From assembly GCA_015143295.1 (NCBI GenBank), contig CM026564.1, positions 12,326,416-12,390,415 of the forward strand: DNA of 64,000 bases. The letters run 5' to 3'. Position 1 is the first letter of the stretch. Each line of letters starts with the position of its first letter. A program made the translations under genes and the position numbers. The DNA is from Tetracentron sinense. Its lineage: Eukaryota > Streptophyta > Magnoliopsida > Trochodendrales > Trochodendraceae. This document shows, piece after piece, positions 11,070 to 22,290 of this stretch. The notes below the pieces were generated by a model. The model was not told the origin of the DNA and searched no databases. It saw only the letters and a list, made by a program, of their open reading frames with translations.

Positions 11070-11607
11070 CTAATACCGCCATTGCAACGGACATCTTTGC
11101 TCCCATGCTTCCCGGTTGCATCCTTCACCGACAGTTCATCATCTTAGTGGATGGATCGGCCAATGCAGGCGTTTTCTGTTTCGCTGCAGGCTGCTATGTT
11201 CAAGGTTTTTGGGAGAACCATTAATGGGTACAACTCAGGTTGGTTGCTCAGGTAATTCTTCGGAATTGGCAGAAATTTTGGCTATTCGACTTGGCATTAT
11301 CAGGTTGCGATCAAGATGTGGCTTCGCCCAGTCAAAATTTTTGGTCCGATGCTAAGGCAGTGGTGCAATATATTTATGAGGAGAAAATGTGCCTTGGGGA
11401 GTATGTAACTTTGTCTCGGACGTTCAGGCCTCTCTTTGTGTCTATGCTACCACTCTCAACATGTGCCTAGATCTTATGTTCAGTCCGCACACTGAATTGC
11501 AAGTATGACAGCCGATGAAGGGCTTTAAGGGTTATGAAGTTGGTCCTGTACATGATCCTATAGTTTAATGCTAGTCTGTTTTTCTACCCAAAAATAAATA
11601 AAAAATG
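11070..11607 (+). pseudogene. LINE 3' fragment with RNase H-like domain
   Basis: Translation in two frames gives an RNase H-like pattern: an ILVDGSANAG strand near 11140, then GNSSELAEILAIRLGI near 11260-11310, then SDAKAVVQYI near 11350. This order (Asp, Glu, Asp) is typical of the RNase H-like domain at the C-terminus of plant L1-type LINEs. A frame change separates the first block from the second and stops follow. The 3' end TTTCTACCCAAAAATAAATA near 11580-11605 resembles a LINE tail. It is a dead 5'-truncated copy; domain loss rather than a host gene is favoured because no other exons are visible. Confidence 0.55.
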
Positions 11608-11626
11608 GAAAAAGAGCTTAGATAAG

Positions 11627-11873
11627 CGGACCCATGGGTCTATTTCATATCTTACCCCGTGGTCCTCATGTCTCTTTTAACACCCCTTTATAAGCTAGGT
11701 TAAGCTTAACTAAATAAAATTAAGATTTTTTCTTTTTGAAAAAGCATGATTGGATTACTTAACCCTATGGGTGAGTGAATCTCAACGACAATATATGAAA
11801 ATTTCAAAATGGGTCGTGGACCAATGAGGATCGACCATTCCGGTACAAAATGAGAACCATGGGTCCTTGGACA
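11627..11873. mobile_element. Foldback MITE with ACCCATGG arms
   Basis: Left arm CGGACCCATGGGTCTATTTC with GTGGTCCTCAT; right arm ATGAGGATCGACC with GAACCATGGGTCCTTGG. The interior resembles family P. TSD not resolved. Confidence 0.5.
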
Positions 11874-11929
11874 ATTTTCCAAAAAAAAAAAAACTAAGGC
11901 CTTGTCTGCGCCTTTTCATAATAGTTACG

Positions 11930-12030
11930 AACAATTACTGCAATTGGAGCGACCAGTTGACACGTTGAAGAGGAATGGTACACGTCTCTCTCCACCATAC
12001 AACTGCCACCATTACAGCTCTGCGTGATAA
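11930..12030. repeat. Segmental duplication block A, right part
   Basis: CAATTGGAGCGACCAGTTGA and following bases match 29525-29620 (CAATTGGAACGACCATTTGA). The 29.5-kb copy is cut by the 5' end of Copia 2 at 29625. Confidence 0.6.
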
Positions 12031-12313
12031 AGACTTGAGACGAGATGATATCTTCTGTGTTAAGCAGGTAGTTTCAGAGTCACGAAAGTTTTAAATCTTC
12101 CAACTACGATTGTTAAAATTAAAAAAAAAAAATCCTACTACTCTTAGCCTTAGAAACTTATAATATATTATGTATGCATTAATACATAATAATATATTAT
12201 ATAATCGGTCGAGTATTTATTGAATTTTTAATATATCAATATTATATATTCCATCATAAACGGAAACTATAAATATTATTAAAATTCACTTTGTTGGATA
12301 CTTATTCCTCTAA

Positions 12314-12617
12314 GGTGGCGTTTGGTAACACCAATTTAAATAGGTAAAGTTTATTTGAAATTTTGTTTTGTTGGACTTTGGATTGTTAATTCGAAAGGTT
12401 AATTGCATGTATACATCTTTTTCAAGTAAGGAATTTTACCTCTAAAGTAAAAAAGTAGATATGAACTAATTTTTAAAGTGAGGTTTTTACCTCTAAAATC
12501 TTTACGTCAAAAAGATTTAGACATGCAATTAACCTTCAATTTAACAATCTAAAGTCCAACTAAGCATAATTTTTAAATAAGCTCTACCGATTTAAATTAG
12601 TGTTACCAAATGCCACC
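12314..12617. mobile_element. Tourist-like (PIF/Harbinger) MITE
   Basis: 304 bp with arms GGTGGCGTTTGGTAACACC and GGTGTTTGGT-type complement (GTGTTACCAAATGCCACC), flanked by the 3-bp target duplication TAA at 12311-12313 and 12618-12620. TAA/TTA duplications are typical of PIF/Harbinger. A second inner inverted repeat (TTAATTGCATGT / ACATGCAATTAA) strengthens the foldback. Confidence 0.8.
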
Positions 12618-12913
12618 TAATTGTTAATGGTTCTCCTTAGGCGATGTGGTGGTGGCCCACTTACCGTAAAACTGATAATCCTAATAACCACTAACATAAA
12701 CAAAAAGGAAAGTGATTGAAAACTCTTGATAGTACTTATTATGAGAGTTGTGCTGTGCAATTTAAAATCCAACAGCTCAAAGTGCACCCTCATATGAAAG
12801 GATGGGCCCCACCTGATGCTTAGTTCCGTTGGATTGTTAATCAAGCGGCCTAGTTCTCAAACTATCGGGAGTTTCCTATCACTTTTCAACAAATAATGCC
12901 GCAGACCGAAAAA

Positions 12914-13256
12914 AAGAGCAGTGATAGACGTACCTGGATTTAGAAATCCCTTTCCCAGGTATGCTAACTATTTTCCAGAAACGAATAGTGGCATCATTTT
13001 CAGTAGGTTAGTGGAGTGTGTGGTACACCACGATTATTAGATAATTAGATTTTGGGAAATAGTTAACGTACCTGAGAAATGGATTGTAAAATCCAAGGTT
13101 GGACCTCAATGGTCCAATTCCCCCCCCCCCCCCCCCCCCCCCCTTTTCTTAAATACCCATCAATTGTGTTAGGTATTTAAGAGGGTGGGCATGGACCATT
13201 GAGGTCCAACCTTGAATTTTAAAATCCATTTCCCAGGTATGCTAATCACTGCTCTT
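12914..13256. mobile_element. Foldback element with a nested MITE
   Basis: Outer arms AAGAGCAGTGAT and ATCACTGCTCTT; inner inverted blocks CCCAGGTATGCTAACTA and TAGTTAACGTACCTG. The family M MITE at 13081-13227 sits inside, so two foldbacks are stacked. Confidence 0.6.
13081..13227. mobile_element. MITE family M copy with poly(C) tract
   Basis: Arms CAAGGTTGGACCTCAATGG and CCATTGAGGTCCAACCTTG. The interior has a run of about 24 C residues at 13120-13143. Confidence 0.65.
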
Positions 13257-13358
13257 ACATTTTCCCACCTTGGGTTGAACCCAAAATGTTCCTTCCGTCG
13301 AATGGCCCCCACTCCTAATCCTATATTAGGAAACTGTCTTCATCCAACTAATTGTCTT

Positions 13359-13565
13359 GTGTCTATTGAAAATAATTAATGCCGTGACAAAATCATTCAT
13401 TGGCATTCTCATTTGGTAAAAGAGGAATAGGTATAACTCTTTACTAGGACACTATGTCTGCAGTGTTGTTGACTCCATCGAAGAAATTATTTTGTGGTAA
13501 TTGAAAATAATTAATGCCATGACAAAATCATTTATTGGCATTCTTATTTGATAAATAGATATGAC
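13359..13565. repeat. Imperfect direct duplication
   Basis: GAAAATAATTAATGCC, then TGACAAAATCATT and TATTGGCATTC, occur near 13368 and again near 13503, about 135 bp apart. No coding potential seen. Confidence 0.6.
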
Positions 13566-13627
13566 ATTTAGTTTTAAATTTTCTATTCATGGGTATGTGA
13601 CCGTGATTATGAGAATATCGGTGTGAG

Positions 13628-13929
13628 CAGTGTTGTCAGAACCGGACCGGGCATCGAACCGGTAGAGTGGCCGATGTTGTCAGAACCGGACCGAGCATCG
13701 AATCGGTAGAGTGGCTGGTTCCTAGTTCAACCGGCTTGGTTCGACCATGTACTTTCTGTAAAAAAAATCATTTTTTTTCTTTTTTTTTCCTAAGGTCTGA
13801 CCGGTTCCGACCGATTTTGGCTGGTTTTGACCGATTCTGGCCGGTTCTTAATAGTTTTGAGGGTTTTGGGAACCGGTGAAGGGGCCGGTTCCCAGTTCCA
13901 CCAGACCCGGTCCAGTTCTGATAACAGTG
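13628..13929. mobile_element. hAT-type MITE
   Basis: 302 bp. The termini CAGTGTTGTCAGAACCGGAC and GTCCAGTTCTGATAACAGTG are inverted repeats. A perfect 8-bp TSD GGTGTGAG lies at 13620-13627 and 13930-13937, the hAT signature. The first 50 bp are partly duplicated inside (TGTTGTCAGAACCGGACCG again at 13675). The interior is a run of CCGGTT-like repeats. No transposase. Confidence 0.88.
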
Positions 13930-13937
13930 GGTGTGAG

Positions 13938-14405
13938 ATACCTCGTTCTTTTGGTGGAACTTCTAAAGTCTAAAACTTTCATTGGTTCATGCCTATTTTA
14001 CTTAATATCTAGAACTTTATTATTTCATAGAATGCAAAAGTTCTACAAGTATGGAACTTTCCAATTCCATAATAAAATTTGGAGTTTTGTAAGTTCTATA
14101 GATGTAGAACTCCTAATTAAATTGAACTCGATAAATCAGTGATACCATCACGTAAAATGGTTAGAAACCCTCTCACTTCTCTTCCCAAACTCTTGCCTTT
14201 TATTCCAAAATATTAATTCTTAGGTTATGTTATAGGATGGCTAAGTGATTGCCTATTGGCTAACATATGAAGAATTAGCTATCTAGTTCCTCCGGCGAGG
14301 TCCTTGGTACTTATACAACAATTTCGTAGTGTTAAAGATGTTTTCAAAGGTTGATAAGTAATTTTTTCTTGATTGTACATTGAGAGACAAGACATCTTGT
14401 ATAAG
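13938..14405. other. Intergenic, nothing recognisable
   Basis: AT-rich; no gene, RNA gene or element terminus seen. Confidence 0.5.
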
Positions 14406-14416
14406 CTTACTATAAA

Positions 14417-14558
14417 CGAGTTCGGATGGGCAACTAGTTGTTGCGCTGTTGCCCGATTGTCTCTGCAAAAACATGGGCTTACATTCAATAGGGTAGGCCC
14501 AAATCAATAGAGATGGGCCCCATATTTTTGTAGACGAAAGCGTTGTTGCCCATCCGAA
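14417..14558. mobile_element. Mutator-like MITE, family N, target of Copia 1
   Basis: Arms GTTCGGATGGGCAAC and GTTGCCCATCCGAA. The 11-bp duplication CTTACTATAAA is at 14406-14416 and, on the right, split by the Copia 1 insertion (CTTAC 14559-14563, then CTTACTATAAA at 25650-25660). A 9-11 bp TSD suggests the Mutator superfamily. Confidence 0.75.
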
Positions 14559-14563
14559 CTTAC

Positions 14564-15778
14564 TGAAATTACCCTGATCAATGATCTCTATGACCTAGAG
14601 GGGGGGTGAATAGGTCTATCTAAGAACTTCTAACCAATTTTTAATTTTTCAAATAATTAGTTTAGAAATCAATAAACAATTCACACAAACAATCCACACA
14701 AATCAAACACAACAGATTTTTACGTGGAAAACCCTTACGGGAAAAAACCACGGGACCTCGTCCAGCAACAAACTTCACTATAAGAAGAATTCAAGTACAA
14801 GACAAGACCTTGCCCAAATCGGACTTGACGTTCCTAGGTACAGAATCTTACTCTTGATTTCCACGAACCAGTAGGTTCGATCTCTACCGTAGCAGCTTCG
14901 GTTCCTGACCGACCAAATCTTCTCAAGCTACTTCAATACCACGATCACACATGATCGATCTCCTTCCACGAAGGCTGCGGATCATACACCGGACACACAC
15001 ACAGAGTGTAGGGTTGTGAATCAATTTAAAAAGCTTCAAACCCTAGAGGGATCGCATATAGATCTGAGATCAAACAATGCAAGATCAAAAGTATAGATCT
15101 ATACTTGCATTCTCTAGGATGATTGAAAAAGGAGGGATCACTAAAGATCTATGAGGAACAATGGAAAAAGCCCTAGAATAGTTTCTCAGACCTCTACTCT
15201 TTCAAAAATAAACAAAGATACGAATTAGGTCTCAAAAAAGTTGTTTATATAGGGTTTAGAAAAGAGTCCCGAAAAATAAAAATTATGTTTACGAGGACCG
15301 ATCGATCGGTGCTTATAACCGATCGCTCGGTCCAAAACCGATCGATCGCTATTTCCACGGAGAGATTGGTTAAAAATTGCCTCTCTGGAAAAATACCCCA
15401 TACAAATTTTTTGACCAGTCGATAACCACCGATCGCTCGGTAGGCCACCGATCGATCGGTCTCAACACCGAGCGATCGGTTGAGACAGAATTTTAGCCAA
15501 AACAATTTTCTTTTATTTTTTTTTTATTCAAATAAGACCAAAAGACTTTGTTAGGCTTAAAACTATCCTCCTAGGTATATTTAGAGTTATCTAAGTCAAA
15601 TCCAACCTAGGTAGGGGTCTCTAAGTCCATTACCTGTCTAGATCCGGAGTACAAGCTTTTTCTTCAATATCTTTAGTCTTCTCGAAACTTTAACTCTTCC
15701 GACAAGTTAAACAAGACACAACACACATGTCCTATCTAATGATCACAGAATTTGCCAACACCTATTTCTGGATTTACA
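14564..15778 (-). repeat. Copia 1 3' LTR
   Basis: Begins TGAAATTACCC and ends GGATTTACA on the plus strand. Contains the palindrome array at 15297-15480 and a TATA box (minus TATATAAACA, 15242-15251) 45 bp downstream of the array in element sense. Confidence 0.93.
15297..15480 (-). promoter_or_regulatory. Palindrome array, Copia 1 3' LTR
   Basis: Sites start at 15297, 15318, 15337, 15357 (degenerate), 15428, 15447 and 15467: spacing 21, 19, 20, 71, 19, 20. Three are the exact palindrome or its one-base variant. The 71-bp gap holds CTCTCTGGAAA and CCCCATACAAA, the same spacer as in the Gypsy-type LTRs. Confidence 0.85.
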
Positions 15779-15790
15779 ATCTCCCCCTTT
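15779..15790 (-). other. Polypurine tract of Copia 1
   Basis: Minus strand AAAGGGGGAGAT abuts the 3' LTR and would prime plus-strand DNA synthesis. Similar purine runs at 16191-16205 and 18024-18040 are extra copies. Confidence 0.85.
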
Positions 15791-15994
15791 GGTAATTCCG
15801 GGACAAAACAAGACTAACTCACATACTAGGTTCAAATTTTCCCAAATGATTCAAAAATGAAAAATTGAACCTTTACATGACTCAATAAAAAATTTCATGA
15901 CATTCAACTTGTCATGTTTCAACAATCTTAGAACTTGTTTGCCTGCACAAGCTCAACTAAAACCCTATGAAGCATGGGAAATAAAAGATTTCAT

Positions 15995-16110
15995 AATAGG
16001 TTACAAGTGCATCCATAACAAGTTCATGTTACAAGTGCATGCATAACAAGCATCCATAACAAGTTCATGTTACAAGCGCATGCATAACAAGCATCCATAA
16101 CAAGTTCATC
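15995..16110 (-). repeat. Tandem repeat upstream of the Copia 1 PPT
   Basis: About 2.5 units of 45-50 bp with GCATCCATAACAAGTTCATG and CAAGTGCATGCATAACAAG. It lies in the untranslated stretch between ORF3 and the PPT. Confidence 0.75.
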
Positions 16111-16496
16111 ATGTTCAACCATATATCATAGTTCCAAAATATGCAGTTCCAAAATATGCCATACTTGCGCCATACACTACTTTTACACTACTCTCCCCCT
16201 TTTTGGCTCGAAATGCCAAAGGTAGAATGGAAATAAATGAATTGAGGTAAAATGATCATATGAGATGAGATAACAAAAAATCAGAGTAAAAGTGCAAACA
16301 TCATCTCATAGAGAATAATCAACATCCAAGACAATACCATTCATAAACATCCAAGTCAATATCATCCATATGTGGTATGTACTGAGTACAACCAAGACAA
16401 AATACATCCAATGTCTCAAAATAAACTAGGACAAAGTAAACTCCTAAACATAAATACATGAAACATATGGAGTAGCCTAGTACATCAAACTAACTC

Positions 16497-17699
16497 TCAC
16501 TCCTCTTCATCAGAAGTGAGATGGGACTCATAATATGCTCTAAAATCACGAACATCCCGCTGGACACTCAGCACTACTGCATCAAGTGATCCAAGTCGAC
16601 CTCGGATCTCTGTAGTGAATTCCTGGTAAGATGAAACATGAGTCTGGAGATCCATCTGCATCTCCCTCATCATTCTGGCAAGATCATCAATCGAGGCAAG
16701 AGGTGGATGAGAGGACCCAGTACCAACTTCTGCTTCCTCCTCAGTATCTCAAACTGAAGCATTTGAGAAACTCTGAGCTAAGGTCTTTTTGTTGACCCCT
16801 TGAGAACTAAGGAGTTTAGTGATCAGGGAACCAAATGGAAGAGCTCCAACTACAGTTTGAGTTTGATGGGCTTGAATCATCAAATCAATAATGTGTGCGG
16901 CAAGATCAATATCATGTCCACGAAGGAGACTGAACAAAAATCGGGCTCTATCTTCCCTAAGGTCTGCAGTATGAACCTTTGGGTGGATATTGGCACTCAT
17001 TACTAGGTTTACAAGTCTTGCATCCCTAGTGAGTTTAGACACTTCAATAAAGGAACCAACCCAAAGTGTAGGAGCACCACAAAGAAAGGCGACTACATTG
17101 TTCATAGATTCTTTATCCTCATCATTCTTATATTTATAAGGATAATAAGCATTTGGAACTCGAGGACAACCAAGAAATTTAGCAATGACATTAGGATTTA
17201 TCAAAACAGATTTTTCTAAAGATCGAGATTTAAAAGACCAGGTTTTAGAGTTGATTTCAGAGAAATTTGAGTAAAATTCCTGGACTAACTGAATAGGAGC
17301 AGGACCAGATAATGTGAGAATACCTTCCCATTGACGATCGGTAATGAGCTTAGGAAGGTGATAATCACCAAAATCGGAAATTCTAATACCCCTTTCAACC
17401 ATAACAGCCTTCTTGCTAAAATACTCACTATAAAGCCGAGCAGCAGTAGGACTAATGAAGGGACCCAATAGAACATTCGAGGATGAACAAGCTTTTCCTT
17501 TTTGTTTCCAGGTTTTATCTGCCAAAGACTTTTGGCTATTTTCAGAAGTAGAATAAATCATTCTACGGATTGGTCTATCCCCTATTGAAATCCCATGACC
17601 TATTGGAGTGAAAGAGTAGGGCTCATTGAGATCCTCTTCCTCGAGAGGGTCCTCTTGGTTGTTGAGGACCAATCTCTGGCGTTTAGAGACACCGGACAT
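16497..17699 (-). pseudogene. Copia 1 ORF3 (Sirevirus 3' ORF, 'env-like')
   Basis: A frame of 401 codons from ATG 17697-17699 (MSGVSKRQRLVL...) to the stop at 16497-16499, broken once by TGA at 16749-16751 after 316 codons. An upstream in-frame ATG at 17795 would add a hydrophobic leader, but the basic MSGVSKRQ start is favoured. The central part (LLGPFISPTAARLY, FLGCPRVPNAYYP, ARFLFSLLRGHDIDLAAHIIDLM) has the look of the large third-ORF proteins found after pol in Sireviruses, often called env-like though the function is unproven. The tail after the stop is acidic with probable coiled coil (LARMMREMQMDLQ). No transmembrane segment is evident in the favoured frame. A putative internal promoter lies just upstream. 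The single stop is the type left by CpG decay. Confidence 0.7.
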
Positions 17700-17928
17700 G
17701 AGGAATGCAAGAATAACTAAGGAGTATGAGAAAACCATCACGAATTTTTGATGCCCTAGATGTGAAAAGTAAACCAAAATCAAGAAAATGAACAAAGTTT
17801 ACCTTTTTAGATGCTTGGAAACCCTTGGAGTAGAAAGAAATGACCGTAAGAGGGATTTGGAGGAGAAGGAACCGAGAGATTGCTCTAGAGTTCGGAGAAC
17901 AAAAGAATAGTAAAATGAGAAATGAGGG

Positions 17929-17986
17929 TTTTATAACCCTGTTCACGAAAGACCGATCAATCGGTCATTAACACCGAGCGATCAGT
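17929..17986 (-). promoter_or_regulatory. Putative internal promoter of Copia 1 ORF3
   Basis: Two LTR-type palindromes at 17952-17965 and 17973-17986 (21 bp apart, as in the LTR) lie 16 bp upstream, in element sense, of TATAAAA (17929-17935). ORF3 begins about 230 bp downstream. The leader has AAAAGGTAAAC near 17805, a possible 5' splice site. Promoter activity is inferred. Confidence 0.55.
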
Positions 17987-19127
17987 GGTCTAGAAAATTT
18001 TTTGAAAATTTTTACTTAAAACCATTTTTCTCCCCCTCAACCAAAGCAAGATTTAAACTCATTTTCACCTCAAAATCACCTAATAACTATGCACTTATGC
18101 AAACATTTATTTCATCAAAATCATAAAGAATATTCAACCAAGAATTTATATTACAGAATAGTTATGAACAAGGATTATGTAAATAACTTTTAGTTTCCAT
18201 AAGTGATTAATTATGATTTTTGCATCAAATTCACATTTAGAGTCAAGAAACGCTCAGAAGTAATGTGTGTGTAATATTAAAAATTCATAACATGACTCTG
18301 AGGATTGGTTTCATCCACAATACAAGATTTTGACATTATAGCATAAAAGGTATTCTAGAATGTTTAAAAACTAGAATTAAAACCAAGAGACATCCATAGA
18401 ATTATGATGAGCAATGTTTACCCCAAATTTGATCAATAAAGTCATTTTATTTTATAATCAAATTTTACACATTATCTGTTCTTTGGACAGTGGTGACTTT
18501 TACACAAGTAAGAAGGTAGCCCTCTCTAATGACAGTGGGGGCTTTCACACTAGCAACCCATATAGATACCTACTGTTTGTCTAGGTAGCCATTACTCATT
18601 GTTTGCATTCACTAGAAGCTATCACACAAACTCACAGGTAGTCCTTTCCATGTCAATAATTTTTAAAACAAGGGGGCTCACCTTATGGAATTTTAATCAC
18701 ATTGGTTATACTAGATTTGATTAAACTAGGGAACCATATGATATAATATTAGAATCTATAAATAGGAACTAATATCATCTCAAGAATCAGTTAGAGTGTA
18801 TGTGCAACACATAACATCTTTGTTTACTCAACTCTAACTGAGATTGGTGATCATGACCATTTTAAATCACCAGATAGAACCAATAGTTGAACTATCCTTA
18901 TTTACTCAATCCTATGAAATATTTAACCTTGGAATTAATATTCAATTATGATTTCAAGGAAATAAATTTATGCATAACAATAGGAAAGAAGGTCATATAA
19001 ACACTTGCAACATTTTTCAAATTTTTGAATGTTTTTGGATTTTTATTAGTTAAAGAAAACAAAATAAAATAGCTCTATGACTAAAATGAAACAAGAAGAA
19101 CACATAGGCTATGAAGAAAGCACACCA
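17987..19127 (-). other. Copia 1 untranslated spacer between pol and ORF3
   Basis: About 1.1 kb of AT-rich sequence with no coding motif, apart from a PPT-like TCTCCCCCTC at 18029-18038. Such a spacer is expected in Sireviruses. Confidence 0.7.
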
Positions 19128-20991
19128 TCACTCAACTCCGCACAAACCAATGGATTTCCTAAGGAACTCAAACCTAAGGGAATCTAAGGGTTTTGTGAGA
19201 ATGTCTGCAAATTGTTTCTCTGTTTGGACATACTCAATACACACAACATTTTGCTCAACTAAATCACGAATGAAGTGATGCCTAATGTCAATGTGTTTTG
19301 TGCAAGAATGTTGGACGGGATTTTTGAAAATATTGATAGCACTTGAATTATCACAATACACAGTCATAGTGCCTTGTTCAATCCCGTAATCATGTAACAT
19401 CTGCTTCATCCACAGAAGTTGAGTGCAACAACTGCCAGCTGCTATGTACTCAGCTTTGGCAGTAAACAATGAAATTGAATTATGTTTTTTGCTAAGCCAA
19501 GCAACTAAGCAGTTTCCAATATAGAAACACCCTCCGGAGGTGCTCTTCTTATCATCAGCATTTTCGGCCCAGTCGGCATCGGAATATCCAACTATTGTGG
19601 CATTGGTATCAAAAGAATACCAGAGGCCAAATGATGGAGTTCCACTTACATATCGAATGATACGCTTGACTGCAAGTAAGTGAGACTCTTTTAGGCTCGC
19701 TTGATAACGGGCACATGCTCCAACACTAAAGGCAATGTCTGGTCTAGTGGCAGTTAGGTAAAGCAAACTACCAATCATGCTTCTGTAAGAAGTTTGATCA
19801 ACATCCTTGCCTGAAGTATCTTTACTAAGTTTTGTTGTTGAACTCATAGGAGTCCTAGCATGCTTAGTAGAACTCATACCAAATTTCTTCACCAGATTTT
19901 TAGCATATTTGATTTGAGATACTGAGATCCCAGAATCTAATTGCTTGATCTGAAGACCAAGGAAGAAACTCAGCTCACCAACCATGCTCATTTCAAATTC
20001 ATTTTTCATTTGTTCAGCAAATGATAGAGCATGTAAGTCTAATATGGAACCAAACACAATGTCATCAACATATATCTGGGCGATGACAATATTTGTCTAC
20101 TCCCTCTCTCGAAAATCCCTTTTTCAAGAGATAAGTAGTCAACCTCTCATACCAAGCTCTAGGAGCTTGCTTTAAACCTTAGAGGGCCCTTTTCAATCGA
20201 TAGACTTGATCAAGGTGATGTGGATCTTCAAACCCTTTTGGTTGTTCCACATAGACTTCTTCCTGTAAAATGCCATTCAGAAAGGCACTCTTAACATCCA
20301 TTTGAAAAAGCTTGAATTTCATATGGCAAGCCACAGCTAGAAGAATTCTGATTGATTCTAGCCTGGCAACAGGAGCAAATGTCTCATCGAAGTCAATGCC
20401 TTCAATTTGGGTGTATCCTTGTGCAACTAACGTAGCCTTATTTCTTATGATAGTACCTTTTTCATCAGATTTGTTCTTGAAAAGCCATTTGGTACCTATC
20501 ACATTTGTATTGTTAGGCCTAGGTACTAAATACCAAACATCATTCCTAGTAAACTGAAGTAACTTTTCTTACATTGCATTGATCCAATTATCATCTGCAA
20601 GGGCTTCAACTACATTCTTGGGTTCAAAAGATGAAGTATAGCAAATGTAGCTAACTTCATTTTTAATTTGTTTCCTTGTTCTCACTCCACTTTCAAGATC
20701 ACCAATAATATCTGTGGAGGTGTGAGGACTTATGACCCTTGGATGTGTAGGTTTTAATGGAGATGATTGCTTAGTAATAAGTGGAGTTGAAGGAGTTTCA
20801 ACATTTTCATTTCCAGCACTATCATCATCCTCAAGTTGCACATTTTCAACACCAGAGTCATCAACAACTACATTGATGGACTCCATAATTGTAGAGGTTC
20901 TCAAGTTATACACTCGATAAACTCTACTGTTTGTGGAATACCCAAGAAATATCCCTTCATCACTCCGGGATTCAAATTTGCCCAGTTGCTC
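19128..20991 (-). pseudogene. Copia 1 reverse transcriptase and RNase H
   Basis: Copia RT-RNase H region continuing the integrase frame. Readable motifs: [10 protein letters not shown] near 20490, [23 protein letters not shown] near 20300, catalytic YVDDIVFG near 20070, GSLLYLTATRPDI near 19760, RNase H acidic motifs YSDADWA, AEYIAAG and YCDNSSAINI, then KHIDIRHHFIRD. These convert the RNA to DNA. Breaks: stops at about 20992, 20569 and 20179, and a frameshift with a small deletion between 20179 and 20057, just ahead of YVDD. From 20057 to 19128 the frame is open for 309 codons. Catalytic residues are present, but the chain cannot be made intact. Confidence 0.85.
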
Positions 20992-22290
20992 TCAATCTTT
21001 AAGGATATAGCATTTACTTCCGAATTCTCGAAAGTACTTAACACTGGGTTTCTTGTTATTCCACAACTCATATGGGGTTTTCTTTGTTCTAGAGCTTAGA
21101 AAAACTCGATTAACTATATAGCAAGCAGTGTTAACTGCTTCAGCCCAGAAATGAGAAGCTAGATTATTGCTATGAAGTATAACTCTAACCATCTCTTGGA
21201 GAACCCTGTTCTTCCTCTCCACAACACCATTTTGCTGAGGTGTAATGGGTGTAGAAAATTCATGTTTGATACCCGGCTCATCACAAAAGTCGTTGTACTT
21301 AGAGTTTTCAAAATCCTTTCCATGATCACTTCGAATTCGGGTAATTGGGCATCTTTTCTCATTTTGAATTTTCAAGCAAATACTTTTGACATTTTCAAAA
21401 GCATCGGATTTCTCTCTTATAAATGCCACCCATGACATTCTGGAGAAATCATCAACTATGACTAGGATGTATCGCTTTCCACCTAGACTTTCAGTTCTTG
21501 TAGGACCCATAAGATCTATATGAATTAATTCCAGTGGATATGAAATAGCAATACTTAAAGTCTTCTCATGTGGGGTTCTAATTTGTTTACCAATCTGACA
21601 TGGCCCACACACAGTAGTAGAATGCTTTCCTAGTTTGGGCATACCTCTCACTAGTTCTTGCTTTGAGATTTTGCATAGGTCTTTGAAGTTCATATGACCT
21701 AGCCTTCGGTGCCACAAATCAACTTCCTCAATTTTAGCCCTATTACAAATATTTGAGAAATTAGAACTAGGGATTAAGCCGTAGCAATTGTCAATGGTTC
21801 TCAACCCTTCTAGAACACACTTACCTTTACCATTAATGACTAAGCATTTATTTTGGATAAAGTGCACAGCATGGTTATCATCACATAGTTGACTTATGCT
21901 AATCAAATTAGCTTTCAGTCCTTCAACAAACAATGCATTTTTCAATTTTGGTATGCCTGGTGAATCGATGATACCCTTCCCTTTAACTAATGACTTGCTT
22001 CCATCATCAAAAGTAACAGTCCCATCTGGACAGTACTCAAATTGAGTAAATAGGGACTTGTTACCTGTCATATGCCGAGAACACCTACTATCGAAGTACC
22101 ACATTTCTGTGTTTTGGGCTTTAAAGGCAGTATGAATGACAAGACACTTAAGGTCATCCTTTCTCACATACACAGTTTTTAAACTTTGTTTAGTCATTTG
22201 AATATTGTTCTGTGTAGTAGAGACCTTTTTCTTTTTAGACCTTCTAGAACTCTTTCTGTTCTGTTCAGTTCTAGCATAATGATTTGTCAC
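20992..22290 (-). pseudogene. Copia 1 protease and integrase
   Basis: 432 open codons. Protease: the active-site motif at about 22080 reads DSRCS where Copia proteases have DSGCS, so the Gly is lost. Then EGLKANLISISQLCD and the zinc-binding HRRLGHMNF...CGPCQIGK. Integrase core: first Asp in HIDLMGP, second in IRSDHGKDF, Glu in GVVERKNR, all kept. Family role: polyprotein cleavage and insertion of the cDNA. It begins two frames away from the upstream gag segment and ends in TGA at 20992. RT follows in the same frame past that stop. Confidence 0.85.

Noticed and set aside
4495-15505. Open frames with a recurring DRSV..RAIG peptide pattern (near 2624, 4495, 15245, 25185, 45184, 54747, 62208)
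   Set aside because: The similarity comes from translating the CCGATCG palindrome arrays. Frames are short, lie in LTR promoter regions, occur on either strand relative to the element and have broken ends.
16497-17699. Copia 1 ORF3 as a true viral envelope protein
   Set aside because: No signal peptide plus membrane anchor pattern in the favoured frame. The env-like label is historical and the role is unproven.
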